DNA from: Brevinematales bacterium
GTDB lineage: Bacteria > Spirochaetota > Brevinematia > Brevinematales > JAOACQ01
Direction of reading: 5' to 3'
DNA length: 64,000 nt
Assembly: GCA_020052515.1 (NCBI GenBank)
Contig: JAGVOW010000105.1
Span: 22,293-86,292 of the forward strand
Positions within the stretch are counted from its first letter, which is position 1, and each line of letters begins with the position of its first letter. The position numbers and the translations under genes are program-made. Under the pieces are notes generated by a model. It was not told the origin of the DNA, did not search any database, and saw only the letters and a program-made list of their open reading frames with translations. Below are positions 52,101 to 60,870 of the stretch, in pieces.

Positions 52101-55100
52101 TGGGACACAGCCTGGAGGGAGCGACTGGAAACGGATAAAAAAGACAATGATCTATTCGATCTACGGAGAGCCCAGGATAGTGAAGAACTATGGAGAGGTG
52201 AACGCGGACGGAACGGATAAAGGGAGCGACTGGAGCCAGGCGGACTATACGTATAGTGAAGACAGCAGCCGGTGGTGGATACAGCCGGTGGGCGAGGTTG
52301 TCGCTGGAGCCCTGGGGTCCAGACAAACAAGCAGTAGTTATGACGCGGTTACGGGAAGATTGACAGGAGTGCAGATAGGAAGAGAAATCCATGGTATTAG
52401 TGTATCTTGCACTTATGACAGCTATGGGAATATAAATCACATTACCGGGCCAATGGATAAGACGATAGAGTATGACGGGATTTATCATGCATACCCGGTT
52501 GTGGTGAAAGAATTATCATCAGCTTTAATGCTACTGAGCACGAACCAATATGACGCTCTGATGCGGGTGACGAATGTAGTGGATTACAATGGGGTTTCAA
52601 CCCTGGTAACTTATGATGCTTTCGGAAGAACGGCAAGTGTGGTCAAAGCAGGGGATACGCTAACGTATCCGACAGCGCAGATGGTGTATCAAATGGATGG
52701 GACAGCGCCGGAGTGCGTGATGGGGATACAGAGGCTGGTATCCGGGCAGGCACAGGCCTTAACAAATTATAGTTATATGGACGGGCTGGGAAGGACAGTG
52801 CAGACTAAGCAGCAGTGGACGAACTCAAACCAATGGATGACAGGAGAGAGCTGGAGCTATATTGGAGGGCTGTATTCCGGTGTAAATCTGGTGTACGCGA
52901 ATATTGCGGAAAGTCGGACGCCTTATCTCACTTCTTCATCAACGTTCAGCCGGAATACCAGCCCCACGGGAGAAAGGACGATCTCGAAGTCGTATATAGA
53001 CCCTGTATACGGCGCAAAGCAGGAAGTGATATATCCGGATGGGACAACGAATCAGAGCTTTTCGATGCAGTTTAAAAGCGCGGTAGTGAACGAGAAGGGA
53101 TATTGGGCGGAAGAAGAGAGGGATGGACTGGGGAATGTGATCGAGTCAAAGGTGTACTCTTCTGTTTTCCCGGCAAAAACGCTTTACCGCGTGGATGAGA
53201 TGTACTATGACGGAGCCGGCGGGATGCTCAAGAAGGTAGAAGATTATGATGGGCGGCAGATAGTATCAAGCAATCAGTATGATATAGGCGGGCAGGTGAT
53301 TTCAACGTGGAACCCGGATCGTGGTACAGAGAGCTATGGGTATGACGGCAGAGGAAATATCTATAGCGTTTCTAACGTCAAAGGGACGACTTTTTACAGC
53401 CGGGATGAATCGGGAAGAGTGCAGAGAGAAACGAGGCCGGATGGAACGGTTGTGAATTATTATTACCACCAATCGGGAGCGTCTTTTGCCTATGGAAGAG
53501 GAAGGCTGACCAGTGTGGCGGACCCAAGCGGCTCTACGGAGTATGTGTATGACGCGCGAGGAAGGATTGTAGAGGAGAAGAAAACCATCAGCGGGGCTGG
53601 GTCAGCGGTCATGCGCTATACGTATGATGTGATGGATCGTGTGACGACGATAAGTTACCCGGATGGGGAAGTGGTCACGAATAGTTATGATATTGCTGGA
53701 AATTTAGTGAAGATGGGCAGCATAGCGCAGCCGGGGAAGTATTTGAGCAGCGTGATTTTCAATGAGAAAGGGCAGGTGCTGGAGATAGGTTACGGAAATG
53801 GAACGGTGAACAATTACAGCTATTATGGAGCGGAGAAGAATTACCAGCTTACGAATATGAAAGTAAAGCAGATAGATGGTATGGAAAGCCTGAACCAGAG
53901 CTATAGCTACGATGTGAGCGGGAATATCACGGCGATAGATGCGGGAAGCATAACGGCAAATCAAAACTTCAGTTATGACTTTCTAAACCGCCTGATAGGA
54001 CAGAACAACGGGAATTATACAGGCGGGGCGTCGAGCTTTACCTATGACGCGGTGGACAATATGCTGAGCAAGAATGGAGTAAATTATTATTACGATTCAA
54101 CGAAGCCGCACGCTGTGACGGGGACATCAAAGAATGAAGTAATATTCCAGTATGACGCGGCGGGAAACATGGTGAGGAAGGGACTTAATCTGGGAGATAT
54201 CGATGTAGAAAATCTGAAGATCGCGGCGGATAGCGGGCAGCTTACACTTAGCTGGGTAAATCCGGTGAGCGGGGCGAGTTTGAAGTCGATGAGGATAGTA
54301 CGGAAAACGGAAGGGTACCCCGGAAACGCGTTTGATGGAACAACGGTATACAGCGGGATGTATAATGCTGGGATGACGAGCGTTACGGATACGGGATTGG
54401 CCAATGGGACGACCTATTATTACAAGGTATTCCTGGGAGACGCTTATGGAAATTATTCTATTGGAGCGGCTGTGAGCGGAAGCCCGGTGATAGTGGAATA
54501 CCCTTGGGGAAATAATGAGTATGGGACTTTAGCGACGGATATCAAGTGGACCTCAGTTTTTGATGGTGGATTAGAAAATGAATACGCGGGGTATGAATTC
54601 ACGCCGTTAACCGATGGAAAGATCACAAAGCTGGGCGTTCTCTACGATGGAACTAATTATATGTGTCACGGAAACCTTAAAATAATAGACAACACAACGG
54701 GAGAGGCTCTTCTGTGGGCGTATCTGCCGGACAATCTTAGTCCCGCGAACAGCTGGTATTATACAAACATCAGCAATATTAATGTATCGGCGAACAAGAC
54801 TTACAGGGTTATCCTGATAGGGAATCTTTATCAAAGAGGGAAATTCAGCCAGAGGAGCGGGATCAGCCTGCCGCAGACTTTTGGGAATATCAGGATAACA
54901 AAGAGCTTCTTGATCAAGACAGGCTGGATAAATAGTCAGTGGAGAGGAGTGACCAACGAATCGACTACGACGATGACAGGCCAGGTCGATATCGGTTTTG
55001 TGCCGAACAGCGTTTCAGCTCAGCCGTCGGTGTTTATCAAGGCAAAAGGAAGCATCTGCCAGGGAGTGTGGCCGGTTATGCAGGTGTATCTGGATGGGCA

Positions 55101-58100
55101 GTTTGTGAAGCAGTGGAATGTGAATACGCCGGACTATAAAGTATATACAATTCCGAGTTTAAATACATCGGGCGGGACAAATTTGAGAGTAGCTTTTGTG
55201 AATGATGCGTATGCCGCTCCGGAAGACAGAAACCTGTGGGTAGACTATGTGAACATTGGCGGGAATTTTATCCAGTCGGAAGACAGCCGTGTGGTCTATG
55301 CCCTGTCTGGAGGAGGAACGAAAGCGGGACAGGAATATGTGAATTCCGCGGGAGAACTGGATTTTCCGATCAAAGGAGATGGGCTCAAAGGGGAGTATTA
55401 CAGTAATGTAAATCTGACAGTGCTGAAAGCAACTCGTACGGACAGGCAAGTAAATTTCAATTGGGGTTCTGGCGCGCCGTTTACAGCGATTGGTCCGAAT
55501 AACTATGGAGTAAGGTGGAGCGGCCAGGCGGAAGCTCTCTATAACGAAACTTACACGTTTTATACAACTTCCGACGATGGGGTGAGGCTGTGGGTGAATG
55601 GGCAGAAGACCATTGATAACTGGGCGCCTCATGCGGCTACTGAAAATAGCGGAATAATTAATTTAGAAGCCGGGAAGAAGTATGATGTGGTGATGGAGTA
55701 TTATCAAAATTCCGGACCATCGGTATGCGCGCTGTCGTGGTCGAGCGCAAGCCAGGCAAAGCAGATTATACCGCAGAGACAGCTTTATAGCGCGAGAGAA
55801 GTGAAGCCGGGAAGTATTAATTTTACAGGCGCAAATCTCGCGGGCTACTGGAAGATGAACGAAGGAAGCGGAAGCATTATCATCGATGGAAGCAGGAATA
55901 CAAATAAAGGCCAGGTGAGCGCGGTGGAGTGGGTTAATGGCGTAGAAGGGAAAGCAATAACTTTTAATGGGCTGGATAGTATCCTTAATTTCGGGAGCGC
56001 GGCGGCATTGAATATTGCAGGAAATATATCGATTGAAGCATGGGTGAAAACGGACCGGGATGGGTATATTGTGAGCAAAGGAAACGGGTACGCGTTTCGA
56101 ATCTATAACGGTACTTTAGCTTTCTATGATGGGCACAACTGGTCATGGCTTTCAGGCTACACTCGATACGGCAGTATAAATGTATCAGACAACAACTGGC
56201 ATCATGTAGTGGTGACTGGCGAAGGAACTGTTGGAAGATTTTACATCGACGGAACTCTGGACGCAGCCTTCACATTCGGCGGAATACCGGACAACTCGGC
56301 GTATCCTTTCTACATAGGCAGTATTGGTGTGGCTTCTATAAATACGCTCAATGGAGCGATAGACGAAGCGGCGGTGTGGAAGAAGGCATTGACGGCATCG
56401 GAGGTACAGAGCCGGTACCGGTCCTATACGGGAAATAGCCAGACGGTTATGACTTATAATATGGATGACGGAAGCGCGATACTGGTGAAAGATATGAGCG
56501 GGAACGGAAACAACGGAAATATTAATGGAGCGCTGTTCAAGCAGGGAAAGGGAGTGTACGCGAGCTCGGCTTATGAGTTCAGCTGGGCAAGGCAGGATTC
56601 GATCGTAGCGCCTTACAATGCTTCACAGACAGCGACGAATGAGCTGACGCTGGAAGCATGGATATACCCAACCGCATGGGATAATATTTACGCGGGTTAC
56701 AACCGGATTATATCCAAACAGCCCATTTATATTTTACGAGGGGCAAACGGGTACGCGAACTTTGTTGTTCTGACAAAGAACCATGGGTACCAGCAGATAT
56801 TTTCAGCGAGCCAGCTGGCGTTGAATCAATGGCATTACCTTTCGGGCACGTTTGACGGGAAGAAAGTCTGTCTTTATGTGAACGGAGTACTGCAGGGAAC
56901 GATAGGCCTATCGGAGAAGGATACACTGGTGGACAATGAACTTTCCGTCAGCATGGGTGAAAGCGGAATGCTGAACGAAGGATTTACCGGGTTGATAGAC
57001 AACGCGGCGGTTTACAAGAGGGCGAGGACAGCGCAGGAAGTAGCGGATACATATAATCAACTCAGAGATGATGGAAGGATGATTTGCTGGAAGATGAATG
57101 AGGGAAGCGGGAATGTTGTCTATAGTTTTGGAAGAAGTGATGGAACGGGAGGCATCTCAGGAGCGCAATGGACAACAGCCGGAAAAGAGGGAAGCTGTCT
57201 GTCTTTTGACGGAGTGGATGATTATGTAGGAATTAATTATCCCGGCGGGGCGCCTTACAACAATTTCAGTATGGAAGCGTGGGTAAAGGCGAGCCAGAAG
57301 CATGAAATAGATACGGAAAATAATTATGACACGGGTGGAGTGAGCGGGCAAAAATACCTATTTGGGGCAGATCATGGCGGTGATTATAATGCGGGAGTAG
57401 GAGTATCGCTAGGGACAAACGGGATATCTGTGTATGAGCATGGGTCGGGTTATATGCCGGCGCTCGCGGTATACAGTGGGAAGGTAGGAACTGAGTGGGC
57501 GCATATTGTGGTAACGGTGAGCAATCAGGTTCCCAGGATATACTTGAATGGAACTCTGGTGCGGACGGGGATGAAGTCAGCGAGAGTGTATTCTGTGGCG
57601 CCTACAAAAATGGGTTCCGGTTCTTATGGAGCGTTTCAGGGGCTGGTAGACGGTGCGGTAGTGTACAACCGGGCATTGAGCGAAGGGGAGATAGTATCTC
57701 GCTACAAGGGACTGAGGGAAGACGCGGGAAATTATCCTTCTTACAACTATACTTACGATAGTCTGGGTCAACTTATTGGAGTATCAGGCGACACTACGGC
57801 GAGCTATACCTACGACTTCGCGGGAAGGCGTGTGGTGAAGATCGAGGGGAACAGCACGAACTATAGTTTCAGTCCTTATTATGAAGTGGAAAACGGCAAG
57901 GTTGTGAAGCATTACTATGCCGGCGGAAGCCTGATAGCGGACAGCATAGACGGGCAGCAAATCTATTATCATACCGATCATCTGGGAAGCACAACACGGT
58001 TGTCCGGCGCGGCGGGTATGGAAATCAAACGGATGGGGTATCAGCCTTACGGAGAGACAGCATCTATTTCCGGTTCTGGACTTACGCCGAAGTACCAGTA

Positions 58101-59028
58101 CACTGGCCAGGAGAAGGACGCGACTGGGCTTTATTACTATGGAGTGCGGTTCTATGACTCCGACCTCGGCAGATTCCTATCACTCGACCCTCTCGGGGAT
58201 AATTACGTTTACTGCAACAACAACCCCATTATGTACAATGACCCGACGGGGATGAGTCCGTTTAACAAATCATCATCGATAGGTGGAAGTGGAAATAGTT
58301 GGATGACGGCTGATTCATCTTTTTTTAGCATTGGTATGCGCGGAAAAGAAAATAATCTTGATTATGGTTGGCTCAATGGAATGCTGAATGCAGGAAATTC
58401 AGGATGCGTGCCCTATGAAATTCCAGCTTTCAAAGGCGGATATGATGCTGCTCCAGAATGGGCTCATTCTTCATCGGGCGGATATGATGCTGCTCCAGAA
58501 TGGGCTCATTCTTCATCGGGCGGATATGATGCTGTTCCAGAATGGGCTCATTCTTCATCGGGCGGATATGATGAAACCCCTGATGAATTTAAATTAGGGC
58601 CATGGTTTTCAGAGAATACTGGAAATGAAAGCGGATTGGAAGCACAAAAAGCAATCTCGGGTTTAAGAAGACTAAGAAATTATAAATTATCTTCAAAACG
58701 GAGGGAAATATCCGAAGAAGCCAAACAAACATTATTAAATTCGGAAAAAACGTGGAAGGATTCTGATACTTTTAACCTTGCGGCTTGGAATTTATATAAT
58801 GAAAGAGGAGGTAATGTGGTTTCAGTTTGGACTGCAAAGATACAGCTAAAAAGACTCAACTTGGAAATATCTGAAAAAGAAGCACGCAGACAATTTATAG
58901 ACAAAGCTTTCTTTGATGAGGGTAATTTTGATATAGGGATAAGAGAAAGGATAAAAATGATGAATGCAAATCCTATTAAGAGGGGCATTCAGGATTTGAG
59001 GGATTTGTTAAAACGGATTGGCGGGTAA
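49183..59028 (+). CDS. Giant secreted FG-GAP/RHS repeat protein with fn3, PA14, LamG-like modules and variable C-terminal tip (3281 aa)
   Basis: Signal peptide; six DxNGDGLxD repeats; TcB/SpvB-like N-terminal region; many YD repeats; GLKGEYYSNVNL...PA14-like; three LamG-like blocks; RHS core YTGQEKDATGLYYYGVRFYDSDLGRFLSLDPLG...NDPTGM. Confidence 0.92.
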   Translation: MKKRSLKVLGMILSLMLFCTGLYGAEYKEANADNPLGDSIFSQQEDSGFGAGSGNVGVSGQAMYTYPMGTVQAVYNSETGWQVGAASMISRSTRWGVPGYTNINFHWDYDIYTLNGMEMVYKFNDFAYHTEKESYLRIQYKNNLAYYEKISGTSYWEVTGKDGTVSKYGATADSRIEGIGRLNNQPRAWAISETRDVYSNLTKYSYIEDTVDGGCYLQKVVKGKANGSGNGYQATVLHYEAEPATNFNMRQGSRVGDNRRVKAVVEVIGCDVNGNGGKVVRAHKIGWVLSAFSRTSLIGSITKYGTNAVVSGNGDISGSSLQPMTFEYAQAQTGGFSTTVDVWANDFGCIEDGEAWNYRTLNKLWYEAPLGDAADIISIAKYKQTQYMMDMNGDGLPDVVYVNNANMSVGTNNGHGFGPLTPWINGAASFDAIVNYMNYWHDAGVGRYLEGAQVPKGNEVDGLGNKLPTDPQKQQVFTMNRLMDVNGDGLPDLVHQNDGVVLGKRDNGNLNDDDGNVRVQLNSGNGFGLEQNWGTGGFPWSHLGETQFDDVVEIIQKLGRRTSSSVTHIDFYDINGDGLPDRVADYDASSRNIDISLNNGNGFNGGSCFGYLPDARGGFMNYLRKTDSDVIDWGSTTKQEIVDINGDGLPDKIHCEDANFYVMLNNGHGYEPTVPWSNPGWGAIRRSSVSSDTNNTYITQDIIDMNGDGLFDLVKVNNGTIQVAFNNGSGFNQANPWGSANGNYLTWIDSSLHSVVHSVVGHQAGVNVRFTKTKSTLIDMNGDGLPDKVWIDSGILKVALNNASAFPDRMLVKVKNGMGGSTEYSYKPVNKQNNAGYKFRSWAVEKVIAKDGLGVSLTNSYDYSGGLYDSTTRENRGFRKVVQTGPTGNRTETYYFQDAVKAGLVEKVVVRDARSNIQSYSYNTYEDYATKPGHYGYGVTTARKNFGPAVSVKAPKLVQVDSYLVGGTTSVDSGTQPGGSDWKRIKKTMIYSIYGEPRIVKNYGEVNADGTDKGSDWSQADYTYSEDSSRWWIQPVGEVVAGALGSRQTSSSYDAVTGRLTGVQIGREIHGISVSCTYDSYGNINHITGPMDKTIEYDGIYHAYPVVVKELSSALMLLSTNQYDALMRVTNVVDYNGVSTLVTYDAFGRTASVVKAGDTLTYPTAQMVYQMDGTAPECVMGIQRLVSGQAQALTNYSYMDGLGRTVQTKQQWTNSNQWMTGESWSYIGGLYSGVNLVYANIAESRTPYLTSSSTFSRNTSPTGERTISKSYIDPVYGAKQEVIYPDGTTNQSFSMQFKSAVVNEKGYWAEEERDGLGNVIESKVYSSVFPAKTLYRVDEMYYDGAGGMLKKVEDYDGRQIVSSNQYDIGGQVISTWNPDRGTESYGYDGRGNIYSVSNVKGTTFYSRDESGRVQRETRPDGTVVNYYYHQSGASFAYGRGRLTSVADPSGSTEYVYDARGRIVEEKKTISGAGSAVMRYTYDVMDRVTTISYPDGEVVTNSYDIAGNLVKMGSIAQPGKYLSSVIFNEKGQVLEIGYGNGTVNNYSYYGAEKNYQLTNMKVKQIDGMESLNQSYSYDVSGNITAIDAGSITANQNFSYDFLNRLIGQNNGNYTGGASSFTYDAVDNMLSKNGVNYYYDSTKPHAVTGTSKNEVIFQYDAAGNMVRKGLNLGDIDVENLKIAADSGQLTLSWVNPVSGASLKSMRIVRKTEGYPGNAFDGTTVYSGMYNAGMTSVTDTGLANGTTYYYKVFLGDAYGNYSIGAAVSGSPVIVEYPWGNNEYGTLATDIKWTSVFDGGLENEYAGYEFTPLTDGKITKLGVLYDGTNYMCHGNLKIIDNTTGEALLWAYLPDNLSPANSWYYTNISNINVSANKTYRVILIGNLYQRGKFSQRSGISLPQTFGNIRITKSFLIKTGWINSQWRGVTNESTTTMTGQVDIGFVPNSVSAQPSVFIKAKGSICQGVWPVMQVYLDGQFVKQWNVNTPDYKVYTIPSLNTSGGTNLRVAFVNDAYAAPEDRNLWVDYVNIGGNFIQSEDSRVVYALSGGGTKAGQEYVNSAGELDFPIKGDGLKGEYYSNVNLTVLKATRTDRQVNFNWGSGAPFTAIGPNNYGVRWSGQAEALYNETYTFYTTSDDGVRLWVNGQKTIDNWAPHAATENSGIINLEAGKKYDVVMEYYQNSGPSVCALSWSSASQAKQIIPQRQLYSAREVKPGSINFTGANLAGYWKMNEGSGSIIIDGSRNTNKGQVSAVEWVNGVEGKAITFNGLDSILNFGSAAALNIAGNISIEAWVKTDRDGYIVSKGNGYAFRIYNGTLAFYDGHNWSWLSGYTRYGSINVSDNNWHHVVVTGEGTVGRFYIDGTLDAAFTFGGIPDNSAYPFYIGSIGVASINTLNGAIDEAAVWKKALTASEVQSRYRSYTGNSQTVMTYNMDDGSAILVKDMSGNGNNGNINGALFKQGKGVYASSAYEFSWARQDSIVAPYNASQTATNELTLEAWIYPTAWDNIYAGYNRIISKQPIYILRGANGYANFVVLTKNHGYQQIFSASQLALNQWHYLSGTFDGKKVCLYVNGVLQGTIGLSEKDTLVDNELSVSMGESGMLNEGFTGLIDNAAVYKRARTAQEVADTYNQLRDDGRMICWKMNEGSGNVVYSFGRSDGTGGISGAQWTTAGKEGSCLSFDGVDDYVGINYPGGAPYNNFSMEAWVKASQKHEIDTENNYDTGGVSGQKYLFGADHGGDYNAGVGVSLGTNGISVYEHGSGYMPALAVYSGKVGTEWAHIVVTVSNQVPRIYLNGTLVRTGMKSARVYSVAPTKMGSGSYGAFQGLVDGAVVYNRALSEGEIVSRYKGLREDAGNYPSYNYTYDSLGQLIGVSGDTTASYTYDFAGRRVVKIEGNSTNYSFSPYYEVENGKVVKHYYAGGSLIADSIDGQQIYYHTDHLGSTTRLSGAAGMEIKRMGYQPYGETASISGSGLTPKYQYTGQEKDATGLYYYGVRFYDSDLGRFLSLDPLGDNYVYCNNNPIMYNDPTGMSPFNKSSSIGGSGNSWMTADSSFFSIGMRGKENNLDYGWLNGMLNAGNSGCVPYEIPAFKGGYDAAPEWAHSSSGGYDAAPEWAHSSSGGYDAVPEWAHSSSGGYDETPDEFKLGPWFSENTGNESGLEAQKAISGLRRLRNYKLSSKRREISEEAKQTLLNSEKTWKDSDTFNLAAWNLYNERGGNVVSVWTAKIQLKRLNLEISEKEARRQFIDKAFFDEGNFDIGIRERIKMMNANPIKRGIQDLRDLLKRIGG
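58435..58590 (+). repeat. 42-bp in-frame tandem repeat (three full copies plus partial), unit GGYDAAPEWAHSSS
   Basis: GGCGGATATGATGCTGCTCCAGAATGGGCTCATTCTTCATCG repeated at 58435, 58477 and 58519; degenerate fourth copy at 58561. Confidence 0.95.
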
Positions 59029-59077
59029 ATGCAACATGATTCTTTCCCTCCGCTTCCAATTAGTATGAGCCAGCATC

Positions 59078-59767
59078 CTACTCGATCCTTTTACCGAATA
59101 AAATTCTTCCCAGACGAAGCATGTTGGCCCCTTCTTCTATAGCGATCTCAAAATCATCGCTCATTCCCATAGAGAGTAGCGGGAAAGAATAATTGGGATA
59201 AGAAGCCTGGATTTTTCCCCTGAGCTGATACAAAAGTGAAAAAGCCTTCCGGGTTTCTTCCAAAGGCTTATCCAGAGGCCCAATAGTCATAAGGCCGGAA
59301 ACTTTTAATTGAGGCAGTTCTAAAAGAGCGCCGCAGAAATCTACCGTTTCCTCAGGAGAAATACCAGCCTTGGATTTTTCTCCCGAAGTGTTTACTTCTA
59401 TCAAAATCGGCATTATTTTATTCATCTCGGACAATTTACGATTCAGCTTCCGCGCACAATCCAGATTTTCAATAGACTGGATGACATCAAAGAGCGCCGC
59501 GGCTTTATTTACCTTATTTTCCTGCAAATGACCAATCATGTGTTTGGTAAAAGAAAGAGAACTGAGGGCTGAAAATTTTTTTTCCGCCTCCTGGATTCGG
59601 CTTTCACCGATATCTGTAATACCCGCTTTCACAGTTTCTTGAATTATATCCAGAGGCAATGTCTTTGTTACGCCAATAATAGTAATGGGATAAGAAATCC
59701 CCAAACTTTTTTTCTTTTCTTGAATTAAATTCTGAATGTGTAAAATATTTTCCTTTATTGAACTCAT
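59078..59767 (-). CDS. yggS: YggS family pyridoxal phosphate homeostasis protein
   Basis: IIGVTKTLPLDIIQETVKAGITDIGESRIQEA, HMIGHLQENKVNKAA, VNTSGEKSKAGISPEE, LSMGMSDDFEIAIEEGANMLRLGRILFG; ATG at 59767 preferred. Confidence 0.93.
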   Translation of the reverse strand: MSSIKENILHIQNLIQEKKKSLGISYPITIIGVTKTLPLDIIQETVKAGITDIGESRIQEAEKKFSALSSLSFTKHMIGHLQENKVNKAAALFDVIQSIENLDCARKLNRKLSEMNKIMPILIEVNTSGEKSKAGISPEETVDFCGALLELPQLKVSGLMTIGPLDKPLEETRKAFSLLYQLRGKIQASYPNYSFPLLSMGMSDDFEIAIEEGANMLRLGRILFGKRIE

Positions 59768-59769
59768 CT

Positions 59770-59896
59770 GCCTCATCCCCCCAACCCCCTTCTCCACTCG
59801 CGAAGAAGGGGGAGATAATGAACGTTTTTATATCTTACTCCCATCTCCACCCTTCGACTTCGCTCATGGACCGTGGAGAGGGGTTGGGGGTGAGGC
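59770..59896. repeat. GCCTCATCCCCC...GGGGGTGAGGC palindromic repeat (two hairpins)
   Basis: Fourth member of the GCCTCA/TGAGGC family, between yggS and the radical SAM gene. Confidence 0.85.
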
Positions 59897-59910
59897 GAAT
59901 TTACAAGATT

Positions 59911-60858
59911 TCATTTTGCCCGGTAAAAAATTCCCCTGGCCCCTTCTTCGGCTATTATTTTATCTTCCTTTTCCAGACCATTCAATATTTTGCCTGCGTC
60001 ATGAGTGCTCAGTCCCAGAGCTTCCGTCAGATCTTCCAGAGTAGAAGGCCTTCTCTTAATGGTATTGAATACCGCTTCTTTGCTTTGATCCTGAATGGCG
60101 CCTGGTTTACCGGGATCCTTCACCTTTGCCACAATCTCACATTCTGGAAAACCCAAACTTTCTTTCACTTTCTCAAGTGTTTCCCTGGAAGCGGGTTTTA
60201 CCCATTCCTCTGTGCCGGGCCTGTCTAATGTGTTGAGCTGAATCCGATCGGGCTGTATTTTTAAAACCGCGTTTTTGAGAGCCAGAACATTCTCCTTATC
60301 CGTATTGATGCCATCTATGATAAAAATTTCCAGCCACACCTGCTTTTCTTTGCTTCTTTGCTTAAAATTTTTTGTAAATAGAGCGATCCCTTCAATGATT
60401 TCCGGCAGATTTAACTGGCTAAAGGGACGGTCTATCTGAAGGTAGGCCTTTTCTGTAGCGGCGTCCAAAGAAGGCAAAACCACATCGGCATCCATTAGCT
60501 CTTCCCTCACTTCTTGTTGACACAAAAGACTTCCGTTGGTCAGTACGGCTATTTTAATAGAAGGAAACTCCTTCTTTATGGCTTGAATAAAATAGCCGAT
60601 TTTGGAATGAAGAGTGGGCTCGCCAGAGCCGGAAAGGCTTAAAAAATCAGGAGCGGAATTTTTAGATAGAAAGTCCCTGACTTCGGAAAGGATGTCTTCT
60701 ATCGGATAATATTCTTTTCGTTCGAGAGTTAAAAGGGTGTTTTTACCGCACTCGCAGTAAACGCAGTTGAAAGAACAGACTTTGTAAGGGACTAAATCCA
60801 CCCCCAGAGAAAAGCCCAGCCGCCTTGAAACAACGGGGCCATAGATGTAATGATACAT
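59911..60858 (-). CDS. Radical SAM protein
   Basis: CSFNCVYCECG cluster motif, SLSGSGEPTLHSKIG, C-terminal winged-helix-like extension. Confidence 0.88.
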   Translation of the reverse strand: MYHYIYGPVVSRRLGFSLGVDLVPYKVCSFNCVYCECGKNTLLTLERKEYYPIEDILSEVRDFLSKNSAPDFLSLSGSGEPTLHSKIGYFIQAIKKEFPSIKIAVLTNGSLLCQQEVREELMDADVVLPSLDAATEKAYLQIDRPFSQLNLPEIIEGIALFTKNFKQRSKEKQVWLEIFIIDGINTDKENVLALKNAVLKIQPDRIQLNTLDRPGTEEWVKPASRETLEKVKESLGFPECEIVAKVKDPGKPGAIQDQSKEAVFNTIKRRPSTLEDLTEALGLSTHDAGKILNGLEKEDKIIAEEGARGIFYRAK

Positions 60859-60870
60859 AGCTCATCCAGA

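Noticed and set aside
51722-52330. 202-aa reverse-strand ORF inside the RHS gene
   Set aside because: Shadow ORF opposite YD-repeat coding sequence; low-complexity Ser/Pro/Leu-rich translation with no recognisable motif.
58435-58590. Possible CRISPR-like direct repeats
   Set aside because: Repeats are contiguous with no spacers and are in frame inside a protein-coding gene.
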